NCBI GenBank assembly: GCA_036504075.1
Contig: DASXVX010000052.1
Location: 1-64,000, forward strand
Direction: 5' to 3'
DNA: 64,000 nucleotides
Source of the DNA: DASXVX01 sp036504075
GTDB taxonomy: Bacteria; Bacillota; Sulfobacillia; Symbiobacteriales; Symbiobacteriaceae
Shown: one piece after another, positions 39,491 through 48,230 of the stretch
Position numbering within the stretch: the stretch's first letter is position 1
Layout: every line of letters begins with the position of its first letter
Notes under the pieces: generated by a model
Database searches by the model: none
What the model was told of the DNA's origin: nothing
The model's input: only the letters and a program-made list of their open reading frames with translations
Program-made: the position numbers and the translations under genes

Positions 39491-40376
39491 GTTTTTTGTC
39501 TGCCGCCTGAACCCGCATCCGCAGGTCGTTAGCTCGGTTCATCAACCCGGGCCAGTTCGCCCGGATCGCCTCGTCGAGCGCCAGCGCCGCCAGGTGCCGG
39601 GCCGCTGTGAGGTTGCCCTGTACCAGCGCGCACTCCCCGGCAATCCAGGCTGCTTCGCTCAACTGGTGCGCCGTGACGCCGGTGCGCCCGGGCGCCAGCA
39701 CCTCCTCGCAGAGCCGGGCGGCCGGGCCATATTCGCTGCTGCGGTAATGGCAGTACGCCTGATGCACTAGGCGCACGGCTGTCAGGTGGTCATCAGGATG
39801 CTGCGCCAGGATGGCGGCGGCCTGCTCCAGGCGATACCCGGCAGGCTCGATTTTGCCCTCGAGGAGTTCCGCCCATGCCGCCTCCAGGAGCGCCCGGGCC
39901 GTGCCGACGTGGTCGCCCTGCGCCTGGCAGGCATCGTGCGAGGCCAGGAATTGCCGGACCGCCTCCGGGTACGTTCGCTGCTGCAGCAGGCAGGCGCCCA
40001 GGTTGAAGAGGGCGGCCCCCCGGTACCGGGCCAGAGCAGGCCGGTCACCGGCCGCCATGAACTCCTGCAGATGAGCGACTGCCGCCGGCGCATCCCCCAG
40101 ATATAGCAGTGCCGTGCCGTGGTGGTATGCCGCCAACGCCTGTGAATCAGGATCGCCGGTGGCGAGCGCCCAGAGCCGTTCCTGCTCCGCAAACCGAGCG
40201 GCGACATGGAACTCCTGCAGCGCCATGGCGGCGCCTGCGCCCGCCCTGGCCACCTCAAAACCCTCCGCATCGGTCAGGCCCTCTGGCTGCTCCAGGAACG
40301 TTCGCGCCAGGCGAATCACAGCCCGGTGCTCCCCACCGGCCCGATGCACCCGGAGCGCGTCCAATCTCGGGTTCAT
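39477..40376 (-). CDS. TPR-repeat protein, candidate peptide receptor
   Basis: A 299-residue all-helical protein with consecutive TPR-type helix pairs: ALAAYHHGTALLYLGDAPAAVAHL, AALFNLGACLLQQRTYPEAVRQFL, ALLEAAWAELLEGKIEPAGYRLEQA, EAAWIAGECALVQGNLTAARHLA (quoted partly). There is no helix-turn-helix, signal peptide or membrane segment, as in Rap-type regulators. ATG 40376 has AGGGGTGAT upstream; the frame is open for 34 more codons with basic, unlikely residues. The next gene on the strand encodes a small exported peptide. A role in peptide sensing is inferred from architecture. Confidence 0.85.
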   Translation of the reverse strand: MNPRLDALRVHRAGGEHRAVIRLARTFLEQPEGLTDAEGFEVARAGAGAAMALQEFHVAARFAEQERLWALATGDPDSQALAAYHHGTALLYLGDAPAAVAHLQEFMAAGDRPALARYRGAALFNLGACLLQQRTYPEAVRQFLASHDACQAQGDHVGTARALLEAAWAELLEGKIEPAGYRLEQAAAILAQHPDDHLTAVRLVHQAYCHYRSSEYGPAARLCEEVLAPGRTGVTAHQLSEAAWIAGECALVQGNLTAARHLAALALDEAIRANWPGLMNRANDLRMRVQAADKKQGLR

Positions 40377-40589
40377 CAAAACATCACCCCTGCACGGAGT
40401 TTCCTGTAATTTCCATGATAGGCAACGCCGCGGGCGAACGGCAAGCGAACATTTAAGTGTGAAGGAAAGTTTCCTCACAGGGTACCGGGTCTGTCGAAAC
40501 TCGTCGCACGAATCTCCCGTTAGGCGAAAGGCAGTTCAAACGAAAAGGAATAAACCTCCAGTAGGCAGACAAATGGAGGGGGTTTCGTC
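40377..40589. promoter_or_regulatory. Divergent control region between the TPR gene and the small secreted-protein operon
   Basis: 213 bp. An imperfect inverted repeat TGTGAaGGAAA / TTTCC-TCACA at 40459-40479 lies midway. AT-richer text (AAACGAAAAGGAATAAACC) precedes the plus-strand start. It must hold both promoters. Confidence 0.45.
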
Positions 40590-41060
40590 ATGCGACGTCG
40601 AAGGGTTATAGTGGCGATGCTGGCGGTAATGCTCGTACTGGTCATCTCGGATGGGGCGAGTGCCAGTGAGGGGCAGACGTACCTGCGGAAAACCTGGACG
40701 TGGGGCGACAGCGAAACGGGCGCTTACGGATTCCGGGTTGGGTTGTCCGCGACCCAGGCGAAGGAAATCATCGACCAAATGGACACGGTTGGTCTGGGGG
40801 CAAGCTCTGCCGCTGGGGCTGCACAGATCATCGAAGCGCTCGGCGCATTCGGCCCGACCGCTGCTGCTGTGAGTGTTGCAGTAGGCTTGGGGGATTTGGC
40901 CCTTCGCAAATGCAGTGCCAGCGGCACGCGGGGGATTGAAATCAGTGGCATGTCCTGGATGGAGCATAAGGCGTTCGTCGAGAACTACGACCCGGATGCT
41001 CCGGACATAACGTACATGTACCGCATCTACATCCCGTACTGGTGCAAGGCACAGGAGTGA
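40590..41060 (+). CDS. Small secreted protein with Gly/Ala-rich hydrophobic core
   Basis: 156 residues behind a strong GGAGGGGG site. A signal peptide (RRRRVIVAMLAVMLVLVISDGASA) leads to a 130-residue mature protein: a Trp/Thr-rich start (YLRKTWTWGDSETGAYGFRVGL), a long Ala/Gly/Val stretch (AAGAAQIIEALGAFGPTAAA and VSVAVGLGDLAL), and a polar tail with two Cys and several Tyr. No family is recognised. Secretion, a membrane-active-looking core and adjacent tiny membrane ORFs make a bacteriocin-like or signalling effector role possible. Confidence 0.75.
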   Translation: MRRRRVIVAMLAVMLVLVISDGASASEGQTYLRKTWTWGDSETGAYGFRVGLSATQAKEIIDQMDTVGLGASSAAGAAQIIEALGAFGPTAAAVSVAVGLGDLALRKCSASGTRGIEISGMSWMEHKAFVENYDPDAPDITYMYRIYIPYWCKAQE

Positions 41061-41065
41061 TTAGC

Positions 41066-41218
41066 GTGCTGGGAATTGCCATGCTGGCGGTGGGGGTTGG
41101 GCTCGTGGTCCTGGGGTGGCCCAGGGCCGGGCGGAGGCAAGACTGGGTGCGGTGGCTGTATATCGCCGCCGGGATCGTCCTGACCGCAAACGGAGCGTTT
41201 CGCTCGCTCGTCCGCTGA
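41066..41218 (+). CDS. 50-residue two-helix membrane protein
   Basis: GTG 41066 is 8 bases after AGGAG, which overlaps the end of the upstream gene. The product has two hydrophobic helices (LGIAMLAVGVGLVVLGW and WLYIAAGIVLTANGAF) separated by a basic loop (RAGRRQDW). Position 5 bases after the secreted-protein gene indicates cotranscription. It might protect against or assist the secreted protein; no homologue is recognised. Confidence 0.65.
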   Translation: MLGIAMLAVGVGLVVLGWPRAGRRQDWVRWLYIAAGIVLTANGAFRSLVR

Positions 41219-41221
41219 TCT

Positions 41222-41320
41222 GTGTTTGGGAGTGCGGCATTGATCATTCTCGGCATCCTGTCGGGGTTGGTCGCCCTGGGACTCGCTTATAAGGCGTTGT
41301 CCAGGCCGCGGCGACGGTAA
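41222..41320 (+). CDS. 32-residue (or 26-residue) single-helix membrane peptide
   Basis: From GTG 41222, or from TTG 41240, which has GGGAG 7 bases upstream. The product is one hydrophobic helix (LIILGILSGLVALGLAYKAL) with a basic tail SRPRRR. It starts 3 bases after the 50-residue ORF stop and ends 10 bases before a hairpin. Confidence 0.5.
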   Translation: MFGSAALIILGILSGLVALGLAYKALSRPRRR

Positions 41321-41329
41321 CAACGCAAA

Positions 41330-41368
41330 AAGCCCTCGGCGTTCCCTGGAGAGGGAGGCCGGGGGCTT
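41330..41368 (+). terminator. Hairpin closing the small-protein operon
   Basis: AAGCCC.CGGC pairs with GCCG.GGGCTT over a 17-nt loop, 10 bases after the last micro-ORF. No T-tract. Confidence 0.45.
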
Positions 41369-41386
41369 CGCTGTGGGTCACAATAG

Positions 41387-41690
41387 TTAGGGGGCCGGGA
41401 TCGTGGGGGGCTTTTCCGAAAACCTTTTGATCGCCTCGTTTCCGCCCAGGATCAGCGCTGCCACGATGATGGCTGCAGCCAGCGCGGTAAACGCCGCCGG
41501 ATTTGCCGGCGCCGTTGACGCCGATGTAGCCGACCATTTCGCCCGGCTCAACAGCGAAGCTGATCCCGTCCACGGCGACTTTCTCCTGGTACCGGGGCCG
41601 GAAGAGCGCCTTGACCGCCCCGGCGACACCGGGCTCCTTCTGGGTGGTGCGAAATGTCTTGACCAGATTCTCGACCTGAATTACGGACAT
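41387..41690 (-). pseudogene. ABC transporter ATP-binding protein truncated at Walker A
   Basis: Starts normally (SVIQVENLVKTFRTTQKEPG.. with an ALFRPRYQEKVAVDGISF insert as in ATPases that partner DUF990-type permeases) and reaches GYIGVNGAGKS, the Walker A motif. Similarity then ends abruptly near 41498. In another frame, a hydrophobic segment AAFTALAAAIIVAALILGG with tail SEKPPTIPAP runs to a stop at 41387, apparently the end of an unrelated membrane protein. A deletion has fused two gene pieces. No nucleotide-binding domain remains. Confidence 0.85.
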
Positions 41691-41733
41691 GCCTGGACCC
41701 CCAATCGTGATCAGCTGCCCCGTCCGGAAGTGG

Positions 41734-41769
41734 AACGGGCCGGAAACGCTTTGGCGTTTCCGGCCCGTT
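41734..41769. terminator. 16-bp perfect hairpin after the secreted glycosidase gene
   Basis: AACGGGCCGGAAACGC pairs perfectly with GCGTTTCCGGCCCGTT around TTTG, 11 bases after the stop codon at 41780. No T-tract on the minus strand, but the stem is very stable. Confidence 0.65.
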
Positions 41770-41779
41770 GTGTGGGTGG

Positions 41780-44700
41780 TTAGCGGGAAACGAGAATCAT
41801 ATCCCAGTACTGGAGCTGCGGCACCGTGAACTGCACGTAGTTGCCGCCGCCATCCGAACCCAGGGTGTAGGACAGGGTGGTGTACGCCCCGTGGTCCTTG
41901 TCAGGCGAGGCCACCTTGACGCCGGTAACGGTGCCGGTGCCGTAGTAGTACTTCGTGGTGAAGTTGGTCTGCACCGAAGGCGCCGGCATGTTGGCGCTGC
42001 CATCGCGATAGGCCGTGCTGGTCGCACTGAGCATGTTCAGCAGGTGCAACTGGTCCTGACCGGTCCGGCTCCGGGCCATCGTCCACACCGTGCCCGTCGA
42101 GCCGTTGGTGCTGGTGGCGATGCCGGTCAGGGCGATGGTCTTGGTGTTGACCGTCGCCGCCGAGTCGTAGAGGATGTCTTCGTTGGCGACTGCGAAGTCA
42201 TACTCGTCCCGCACTGCCTGACGCAAGGTGGACCCCATCTCCACGTTCATGTACGGGAAGTACTCGTTGCTCAACATCTCGTTGCCCTCGCCCAACTCGA
42301 AGTGGGTGGAGCCGTTGGCGAGGAACAGGGAGTTAATGAAGCGGACACCCGGGTCGTTGAACAGCTTCTGCTGCGTCGTGATGGTCTTGTTGTAGTCATA
42401 GTCCATGTAGGCCGCCATGACCGTCGGCTTGCCGGTAATGCTCCAGTTACCGGTGATGATGTTCTTGAGGTCGTTGTAGGTGTTCTGCCCGAGCCCCTCC
42501 CAGTTCTCCGTGTAGATGAAGTCCAGGGGGGTCCCCAGGGTCGTGGACGTGGAGAAGTTCCCGACCGAATTGAACGTGAGCGGCCGGCTGGCGGCAAAGT
42601 GGGCCCTGGCCGCCGTCAGGATGCTGGAAATGCCCGTGGCATTGTTGAGCACGGCGCCGTTGCAGTCATACACCAGACCGATGTCGCCGAAGCTGTCCAC
42701 ATGCCAGCCATCGAAGGCGTAAGCGCTGAGAACGTCATCCTCGCGCCCGAAGATGTAGTTCTGCCAGCCGGTGTTGGCGGGATCGAACCAGTACATGTAG
42801 CTCGTCGCCCATCCGGCCGGCGGGGCGAATCCCCGCTGGTTGGTGCAGTTGTTGTTGATCCACATGCCCCAGCGGTAGTCAACGCCGCTGCCGTCCGAGC
42901 CGTACCCGGACCAGGCGCCATACGCCAGGTTGTACTCCATGGCCGTCATGTTGCGGCCATGGGCCGCGCTAATTTGATTGACGATCGTGTCCCGGTAGTT
43001 GGTCCGGTTGGCAATATCGACCCAGGAGCTGGCCGGACTGGCCACCGTGCCCTTCAGCGGCCAGTGGTGCATGTTCTCCCAGTCATACCACTGGAGCCCG
43101 TTCACGTGGTAGTCGTTGAGCAACTGCATTTTGTAAGTGCTCAACGTCGGGTTCTGCACCGGGAAGTTCATCATGAACCCGTAGCGCGGGTACTTCTTCC
43201 AGTTGGTGGACACGTCCACCGCCGATGCCGCGGTGTCGAGGACGTTGTTGTTCGCGTCCTTCAGGGTGAAGTCCAGCTTGTAGCCGGTGTAGTCCGTGGT
43301 GGGTGGCGTCCAGGAGAAGTTGTAGGTATTGGCGGCGCCGGCCGCCAGGGTGACGGTGGTGGACTGGGTCGTGCCCGCCGAAGCGCCCTGCCGGGAGAAG
43401 GCCACGGACAGGGAGCCGTTGGTGATGGGAATGCCGACCCGGTTGCCCACGTTTACGGAGATGTTGACGGCGCTGCCGGGCGCATACCGGGACTTGTCCA
43501 CCGTAGCGTTCTGGATGTAGGCGCCGGCTTCGTTGCCATAAATCCAGGCCTCGGTCGAACCCTTCAACTGGTAGTGCAGCTGGAGCAGGTCGTCGTCGTA
43601 CCAGGTGTTGGTGCCCGAGTTGTGGTAGTTCAGGGCGATGTCCATGTAGGCCCAGGAGCCGACCGGCGCCGAACCGCCGCTGGCGAAAGCCGAAATCGGG
43701 AACACGGCCTCGATGCGGCCCGTGGTGGTGTCCCACTGCGGCGCGATCACGCTGGGCATGTTGTAGTCCCAGGTCCAGTTGTTGCTGTTGACGTAGAAAT
43801 GCGACAGGTCGGCGCCGTCGCTCCAGCGCCCGGCCATGTACTGCATGGGCCGGTCGAGGGTGCGTCCGTTTATGCCCGCCGACTTGGTGCTGGCGGCGCT
43901 GTGGTTGAAGTCTTCACTGTAGACGTTGATCGCGAACTTGGGCTCGGTGTTGTATCCGGAGAGCGATCCGGAGGTGTTATCGACCCGGACGTAGATGTTG
44001 CTGGCGTCGTTGGTCACGTACACCCGTCCGATCTTCGTCATGGTCGATCCGGACGAGGTCGCCGTGGTCTGGCTCTTGTAGTACGGCACGTTGGAATACT
44101 GCGGCCAGTCGCCGGTGGTGCCGGCGTTCACCGTCAGGGTCTTGTAGGCACCGGCGTTGTTCTCCGGCGGGGTGATGCGCGGATCGAACACGCCCTGGTA
44201 GGCCAGGGTCGTCATCAGGAAGGCCGCCGCGGTAATCGGTTCGGCCATCGTGCTGACAATCGGCGTCTGGTACACCCAGGAGGTCGCTTCGCCGGGAGGC
44301 GTGTACCCCTTGCCGGACCGGCTTACGTACCACTGCAGCCGGCTGAACGCGTTGGTCGTCTGGCCGGTGTACAGTTCGTACAGGGCCATATACATCGACA
44401 ACTGCGGCCAGGACGGTTCAATCCCGCCGGCTTCGTCGCCGGCCGGGCTGTACGGGCTGGTGTTGTAGTAGTTGTCGCCCGTGTACCGGGAGATGCCCCA
44501 GGTGTCACGGGTCAGCGTGCCGGCGACCGTCTGGGCATGGGTCTGTGCCCGAGTGGAACTGGCGTCGATGACGCCCCAGGCGATGGGCGCCATGGACGAA
44601 CCGTCCACCAGCGTCCGCGGGGTGAAGTCGGAGTTCACGGCCCGGTTATAAGAGCCGGAAGTCTCGTTGTACAGGCCGGTGGGGTTCCAGCCGTAGCTGC

Positions 44701-46294
44701 GCTGCAGGGCGCTGAGCATGGTGGAAGCCGAGCCGTTCCAGTTGTCCCGGTCGGTGCCGTTGGCCATGGCGTTGGCCGCCCGCTCCGCCGCCCACAGGCC
44801 CGCAACGTACATGCCTTGCGAGAAGGTGTTGTACTCGGTCTGCTCCTCCCAGATGCTCGCATCCGCCGGACCGAACCCGTAGGTGCCGTTCTGATTGTTC
44901 ATCAGGAAGTTGGCGGATTTCTGCAGCTTGGCGTAGATGCCCGAGAGGAACGTGCTGTCGTTCGTCAGTGCGTAGTGGCGATAGGCGCCGAGGAGGAACA
45001 TGCCCAGGGAGTCATGTTCGGGCTCAACGAAGGAGATCCAGTTTCCGCTCCACAGGTCGAACTTCGTGTGGAAGCTACCGTCCAAGTTCTGGACCGAAGC
45101 CAGCCAGTTCCAGAACTTGGCCGCCTCCGTGTAGTGCTGGGTGGCGTCCAGGGCCATGGCCGTCACCGAAGCGTCCCTGGCCCACACGCCGTAGGCGTAC
45201 GAAATCGGGTCGCTGGCGGCGGGAATGGTGCCCAGCGTCGGGTTCTGCATCTGCTTGATGGTGATCAGGTTGACGTCGAAGGCGCTGTTGACGCCCGTGT
45301 CGGTGGTGGTGGCCCGCCGACCGCTGTTCAGCCAGTTGGTCCAGGAGGTATTCGCCTGGCCGGTCCAGTACGAGCCGGTCTGGGCCCGGGCGGTGTCAGC
45401 GGCGGACTGCGCCGCCGTCATGCTGCTGCGCACGGTTATGTAGAAATACAGGTCCGCCGTGGCGCCGGCAGCGATGGTCAGGTTCTTCTGGAACGCGAGG
45501 TCCACGTCGGCCGTCGTCAGGCTGTTGTTGTTCTTGAGGGTACCGTTGTTGTCGAACTGGAACCAGGGGCTCGACGTGGTGTTATTGAAATTGGTGTCGG
45601 TGTCGTTGCCGACCTGGTGGCTGTCGGCGGCTGAGAAGGCGCCCAGGACGACCACGCCGCCGCCGACGCCGGTGAGGTCACCGAACATGGCGTTGCGGGT
45701 CGTGTCATAAGTACCCGTTACACTGCCACTGGGGCGGCTCGGGTTGTTCAGGTGCACCTGGTCCAGCACATTCCAGGTAATGCTGCTGGTGCCGGGGTTC
45801 TGAACGGTATAGTGCACCAGCAGGAAGGGCTGGTTGGGAATTGCCTCGTAATACTTGCTGATGTTGACCGGCGGCGTGCTGCTGTTGTACTGGAGGTACT
45901 TGTTCTGGATGCTGCCGTCGGTCTGGTAGTACCCCTCTGACGAGAAGTTGTGCGATACGTTGTACTTGACGGAATGGGTCTCATCCCGGAAGAAGCCGGT
46001 GTAGTCCACGATCTGATTCCGGGTCCAGTCGCCCGAATAGCGCAGTTCGCCCAGGCGCGGGCCGTACGTGCCCGTGTCGTTCTGGCTGAGTTTACTAGCC
46101 ATCCAGATGCCCATCAGGTCCTGCCAGTTAGAGCTGTAGAGGGCTGCGGCAGAGGTATTGCTGGGCTGCGTGTTGGTGATGGCAAGGGCCGGGACGGGAG
46201 CAAACGGGCCCGGAATCGCGCCGACCATGTTCACCAACAATAGAAGCGCAGCCAACAGTGAAACAATAAATCTGTTCCGTTTCCAGTTCTTCAT
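41780..46294 (-). CDS. Secreted GH15-GH66 fusion, alpha-1,6-glucan-degrading enzyme
   Basis: 1504 residues with a signal peptide (FIVSLLAALLLLVNMVGAIPG). The N-terminal 45-700 is a GH15 glucoamylase/glucodextranase-like domain (YGVWARDASVTAMALDA, IWEEQTEYNTFSQGMYVAG). About 720-930 is a beta-sandwich like the C-terminal module of glucodextranases, then an Ig-like spacer. The C-terminal 1030-1504 is GH66 (dextranase/cycloisomaltooligosaccharide transferase family) with nucleophile Asp1200 in GWHVDSFGD and acid/base Glu1263 in YTENWEGLG. ATG 46294 is 9 bases after AGGAGG; ATG 46300 is only 3 bases away. It probably cuts dextran outside the cell, exo and endo in one chain. Confidence 0.92.
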   Translation of the reverse strand: MKNWKRNRFIVSLLAALLLLVNMVGAIPGPFAPVPALAITNTQPSNTSAAALYSSNWQDLMGIWMASKLSQNDTGTYGPRLGELRYSGDWTRNQIVDYTGFFRDETHSVKYNVSHNFSSEGYYQTDGSIQNKYLQYNSSTPPVNISKYYEAIPNQPFLLVHYTVQNPGTSSITWNVLDQVHLNNPSRPSGSVTGTYDTTRNAMFGDLTGVGGGVVVLGAFSAADSHQVGNDTDTNFNNTTSSPWFQFDNNGTLKNNNSLTTADVDLAFQKNLTIAAGATADLYFYITVRSSMTAAQSAADTARAQTGSYWTGQANTSWTNWLNSGRRATTTDTGVNSAFDVNLITIKQMQNPTLGTIPAASDPISYAYGVWARDASVTAMALDATQHYTEAAKFWNWLASVQNLDGSFHTKFDLWSGNWISFVEPEHDSLGMFLLGAYRHYALTNDSTFLSGIYAKLQKSANFLMNNQNGTYGFGPADASIWEEQTEYNTFSQGMYVAGLWAAERAANAMANGTDRDNWNGSASTMLSALQRSYGWNPTGLYNETSGSYNRAVNSDFTPRTLVDGSSMAPIAWGVIDASSTRAQTHAQTVAGTLTRDTWGISRYTGDNYYNTSPYSPAGDEAGGIEPSWPQLSMYMALYELYTGQTTNAFSRLQWYVSRSGKGYTPPGEATSWVYQTPIVSTMAEPITAAAFLMTTLAYQGVFDPRITPPENNAGAYKTLTVNAGTTGDWPQYSNVPYYKSQTTATSSGSTMTKIGRVYVTNDASNIYVRVDNTSGSLSGYNTEPKFAINVYSEDFNHSAASTKSAGINGRTLDRPMQYMAGRWSDGADLSHFYVNSNNWTWDYNMPSVIAPQWDTTTGRIEAVFPISAFASGGSAPVGSWAYMDIALNYHNSGTNTWYDDDLLQLHYQLKGSTEAWIYGNEAGAYIQNATVDKSRYAPGSAVNISVNVGNRVGIPITNGSLSVAFSRQGASAGTTQSTTVTLAAGAANTYNFSWTPPTTDYTGYKLDFTLKDANNNVLDTAASAVDVSTNWKKYPRYGFMMNFPVQNPTLSTYKMQLLNDYHVNGLQWYDWENMHHWPLKGTVASPASSWVDIANRTNYRDTIVNQISAAHGRNMTAMEYNLAYGAWSGYGSDGSGVDYRWGMWINNNCTNQRGFAPPAGWATSYMYWFDPANTGWQNYIFGREDDVLSAYAFDGWHVDSFGDIGLVYDCNGAVLNNATGISSILTAARAHFAASRPLTFNSVGNFSTSTTLGTPLDFIYTENWEGLGQNTYNDLKNIITGNWSITGKPTVMAAYMDYDYNKTITTQQKLFNDPGVRFINSLFLANGSTHFELGEGNEMLSNEYFPYMNVEMGSTLRQAVRDEYDFAVANEDILYDSAATVNTKTIALTGIATSTNGSTGTVWTMARSRTGQDQLHLLNMLSATSTAYRDGSANMPAPSVQTNFTTKYYYGTGTVTGVKVASPDKDHGAYTTLSYTLGSDGGGNYVQFTVPQLQYWDMILVSR

Positions 46295-46417
46295 GCGCAT
46301 TTACCTCCTAGCCATTTGTGCGGAGCAGAGGCAATAACCCTGACGTCCTGATGACTTCCCCCAGCCTCACCTCCCTGACGCCTGATAGGAGTTGCCCGAA
46401 TCCGGGGACCCGGCCGT

Positions 46418-46457
46418 CGGCCATCGCCGTCCTCCGCATCGAGAACGGCGATGGCCG
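46418..46457. other. 13-bp perfect inverted repeat between the cytosolic and secreted glycosidase genes
   Basis: CGGCCATCGCCGT pairs with ACGGCGATGGCCG around a 14-nt loop, in the 207-bp gap. No T-tract. It may act as an intercistronic RNA stem that separates expression of the secreted enzyme from the upstream operon. Confidence 0.6.
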
Positions 46458-46507
46458 AGACTACTTCGGCGCAGCCTCACGAACGGGTTCACGTGACACC
46501 GGACCGG

Positions 46508-48223
46508 TCAGTCTTCGACCACCAGCATGGACCAGTAGTGCAGGTGGGGAACGGTCGTCACCAATACCTGCCCGATCGCATCGTCCTTTTCCAGTGACCA
46601 CGCGGCCGGCTGCGGCTGTCCGCCATCCACATCGGGGCTGGCCCACCAGACCGCCTTCGGCCGGCGCAGGCATTCCAGCCGAACGCCAATGCCCTGCACG
46701 GGCCGCGCCTCGGGCTGGGCGCTGTTCCAGAGCGGCTTCTCCACGGCGGTCAGATTGATCAGGTTGTACGTCCGGTAGCCCGGCCCGTCCTTCACGATGT
46801 GCCAGACCGTGCCCGGCAGCGCTTTGGCCGAGAAGGTGAGGCCCTCCGGCCCCGTAAAGCGCGCCTCGACGGCGCCGAAGCAGGTGTTGGCCGTTGTGAC
46901 GTCCAGCGCCGCCGGGTCAGCCAGGAGCGGCCCGTACCGGGTCTGGAAGTCCCAATAAGCCCGCACCGTTTCCCAGTCATCCTGGTCGAGGTAGCCGTGG
47001 TCTTTGTAGTAAGCCTCATTCAGGACGGCGGTGCCTTCGCCCAGCAACAGGTAGAAACCGCCGCTGGCGAAAACGGTGGCAGCGGCCAGCCGCAGTCCGG
47101 CCATCGCGCCGGCCGGGCGGTCCTGCTTCGGGGTGAACGGCCACAGGTAGGCGGAGATAATGAGTTGACGCTTCCGGTCCAGGTACCGTGCCCGCAGCAC
47201 CAACTCATAGAGATCGCGGTACATCTCGTCCGGCGGCCAGACTTCAATGTAGAGGGCTGCTGCCGGTGCAGTCGACATGGCCTCCACCGGCCAGCCTTTC
47301 ACGTTGTTGAACGTGGACCCACCTTCCACCGGGTCGGCGGCGACTGCCAGCGCATGTGCGTCGGCCACCAGGCCGGGCAGAACCTGCTCCAGCCGCACCA
47401 GCCGTCCGTCCTGGGTCAGGCCGGCCTTGGGCGAGCCGTAGGTATCGCAGTGCGTGCCGGCAAAGCCCAGGTCCAGGGCCTGCTGGTACGAACCCAGCAG
47501 GTACTGGCGCCAGCCGCCGTCCGGGGACGGGTCCTGAAAATAGAAGAGCCCGCACAGCGGATTCATGGGCCGGCCCGTTCCATCGTACAGGAGCCAGTCG
47601 GGATGTGCGTCGGAGAACTCCTTCTCCGCCCCGTAGACCGAAGCGTAGGCCAACGGGGCCATCCCGCGCTCCCGGCAGAGTTGGATCCGCCGGCGAACGG
47701 CACCGAAGTCCATGTGGGCGCCCAGCGGATCGGTGAACAGGTCCTGCGGCGGGATGTAGTCATAATGAGTGTACATCCAGTCATAGAACTGAATACAGTT
47801 CAAATGCAGACGGAGCATTGCGTCGGCGCGGGCCGCGTCATCCGATTCGGTCTGTCCGGGCGCAAAGTTGGCCAGGAAACCGTTCCGAGGGGCATTTCCC
47901 CAGTGCGGGGCCACGTCCAGGGCCGTGGTCGCCTTCGCCACGGGGTTGCTGCCGGCGGTCAGGGTCGCATCGGCCCCGTACGCCCGCCAGGCAATGCCCT
48001 CCGGCGGCTGCCAGGCCAGCAATACCCGGGCGCTCCCTGCTCCGTCCAACGTGATGGCCGCCACCAATTCTCCCACCGTTGCGGCCCGTTCGGTCACTTC
48101 CACCAGTAGCGCGGCCTCGGCACCCGCCGGTCCGTGCACCTCAGCGATCAGGGTCACGGCCGCCCCGGGCCGGTATTGCGCGCGGTCGGGCCAGATTGCA
48201 AGCTCCCAGCCGATGATGGACAC
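46508..48223 (-). CDS. Cytosolic GH66 family glycoside hydrolase
   Basis: 571 residues with no signal peptide. An N-terminal Ig-like domain (WPDRAQYRPGAAVTLIAEVHG) precedes the GH66 barrel (RNGFLANFAPG, LHLNCIQFYDWMYTHYDY), with catalytic Asp260 in THCDTYGSPK and Glu327 in LYIEVWPPDE, and a C-terminal beta domain ending in HLHYWSMLVVED. GTG 48223 is 7 bases after the GH15 stop behind AGGAAGAG. It should cleave or transglycosylate imported isomalto-oligosaccharides. A cytosolic GH66 is unusual, because known dextranases are secreted. Confidence 0.88.
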   Translation of the reverse strand: MSIIGWELAIWPDRAQYRPGAAVTLIAEVHGPAGAEAALLVEVTERAATVGELVAAITLDGAGSARVLLAWQPPEGIAWRAYGADATLTAGSNPVAKATTALDVAPHWGNAPRNGFLANFAPGQTESDDAARADAMLRLHLNCIQFYDWMYTHYDYIPPQDLFTDPLGAHMDFGAVRRRIQLCRERGMAPLAYASVYGAEKEFSDAHPDWLLYDGTGRPMNPLCGLFYFQDPSPDGGWRQYLLGSYQQALDLGFAGTHCDTYGSPKAGLTQDGRLVRLEQVLPGLVADAHALAVAADPVEGGSTFNNVKGWPVEAMSTAPAAALYIEVWPPDEMYRDLYELVLRARYLDRKRQLIISAYLWPFTPKQDRPAGAMAGLRLAAATVFASGGFYLLLGEGTAVLNEAYYKDHGYLDQDDWETVRAYWDFQTRYGPLLADPAALDVTTANTCFGAVEARFTGPEGLTFSAKALPGTVWHIVKDGPGYRTYNLINLTAVEKPLWNSAQPEARPVQGIGVRLECLRRPKAVWWASPDVDGGQPQPAAWSLEKDDAIGQVLVTTVPHLHYWSMLVVED

Positions 48224-48230
48224 CCTCTTC

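Noticed and set aside
39471..39497. Plus-strand intrinsic terminator at the end of the TPR gene
   Set aside because: The stem and T6 run look right but no plus-strand gene precedes it; the T-run is the complement of two Lys codons of the TPR protein.
41244..41690. Intact small ABC-type ATPase of 148 residues
   Set aside because: After Walker A there is no signature motif, Walker B or H-loop; the remaining residues are out-of-frame readings of other sequence.
41768..45634. A 1288-codon open frame on the plus strand opposite the secreted glycosidase gene
   Set aside because: It mirrors the high-GC third-position bias of the real minus-strand gene, has no domain, and is rich in Val/Gly/Arg/His as expected of an antisense shadow.
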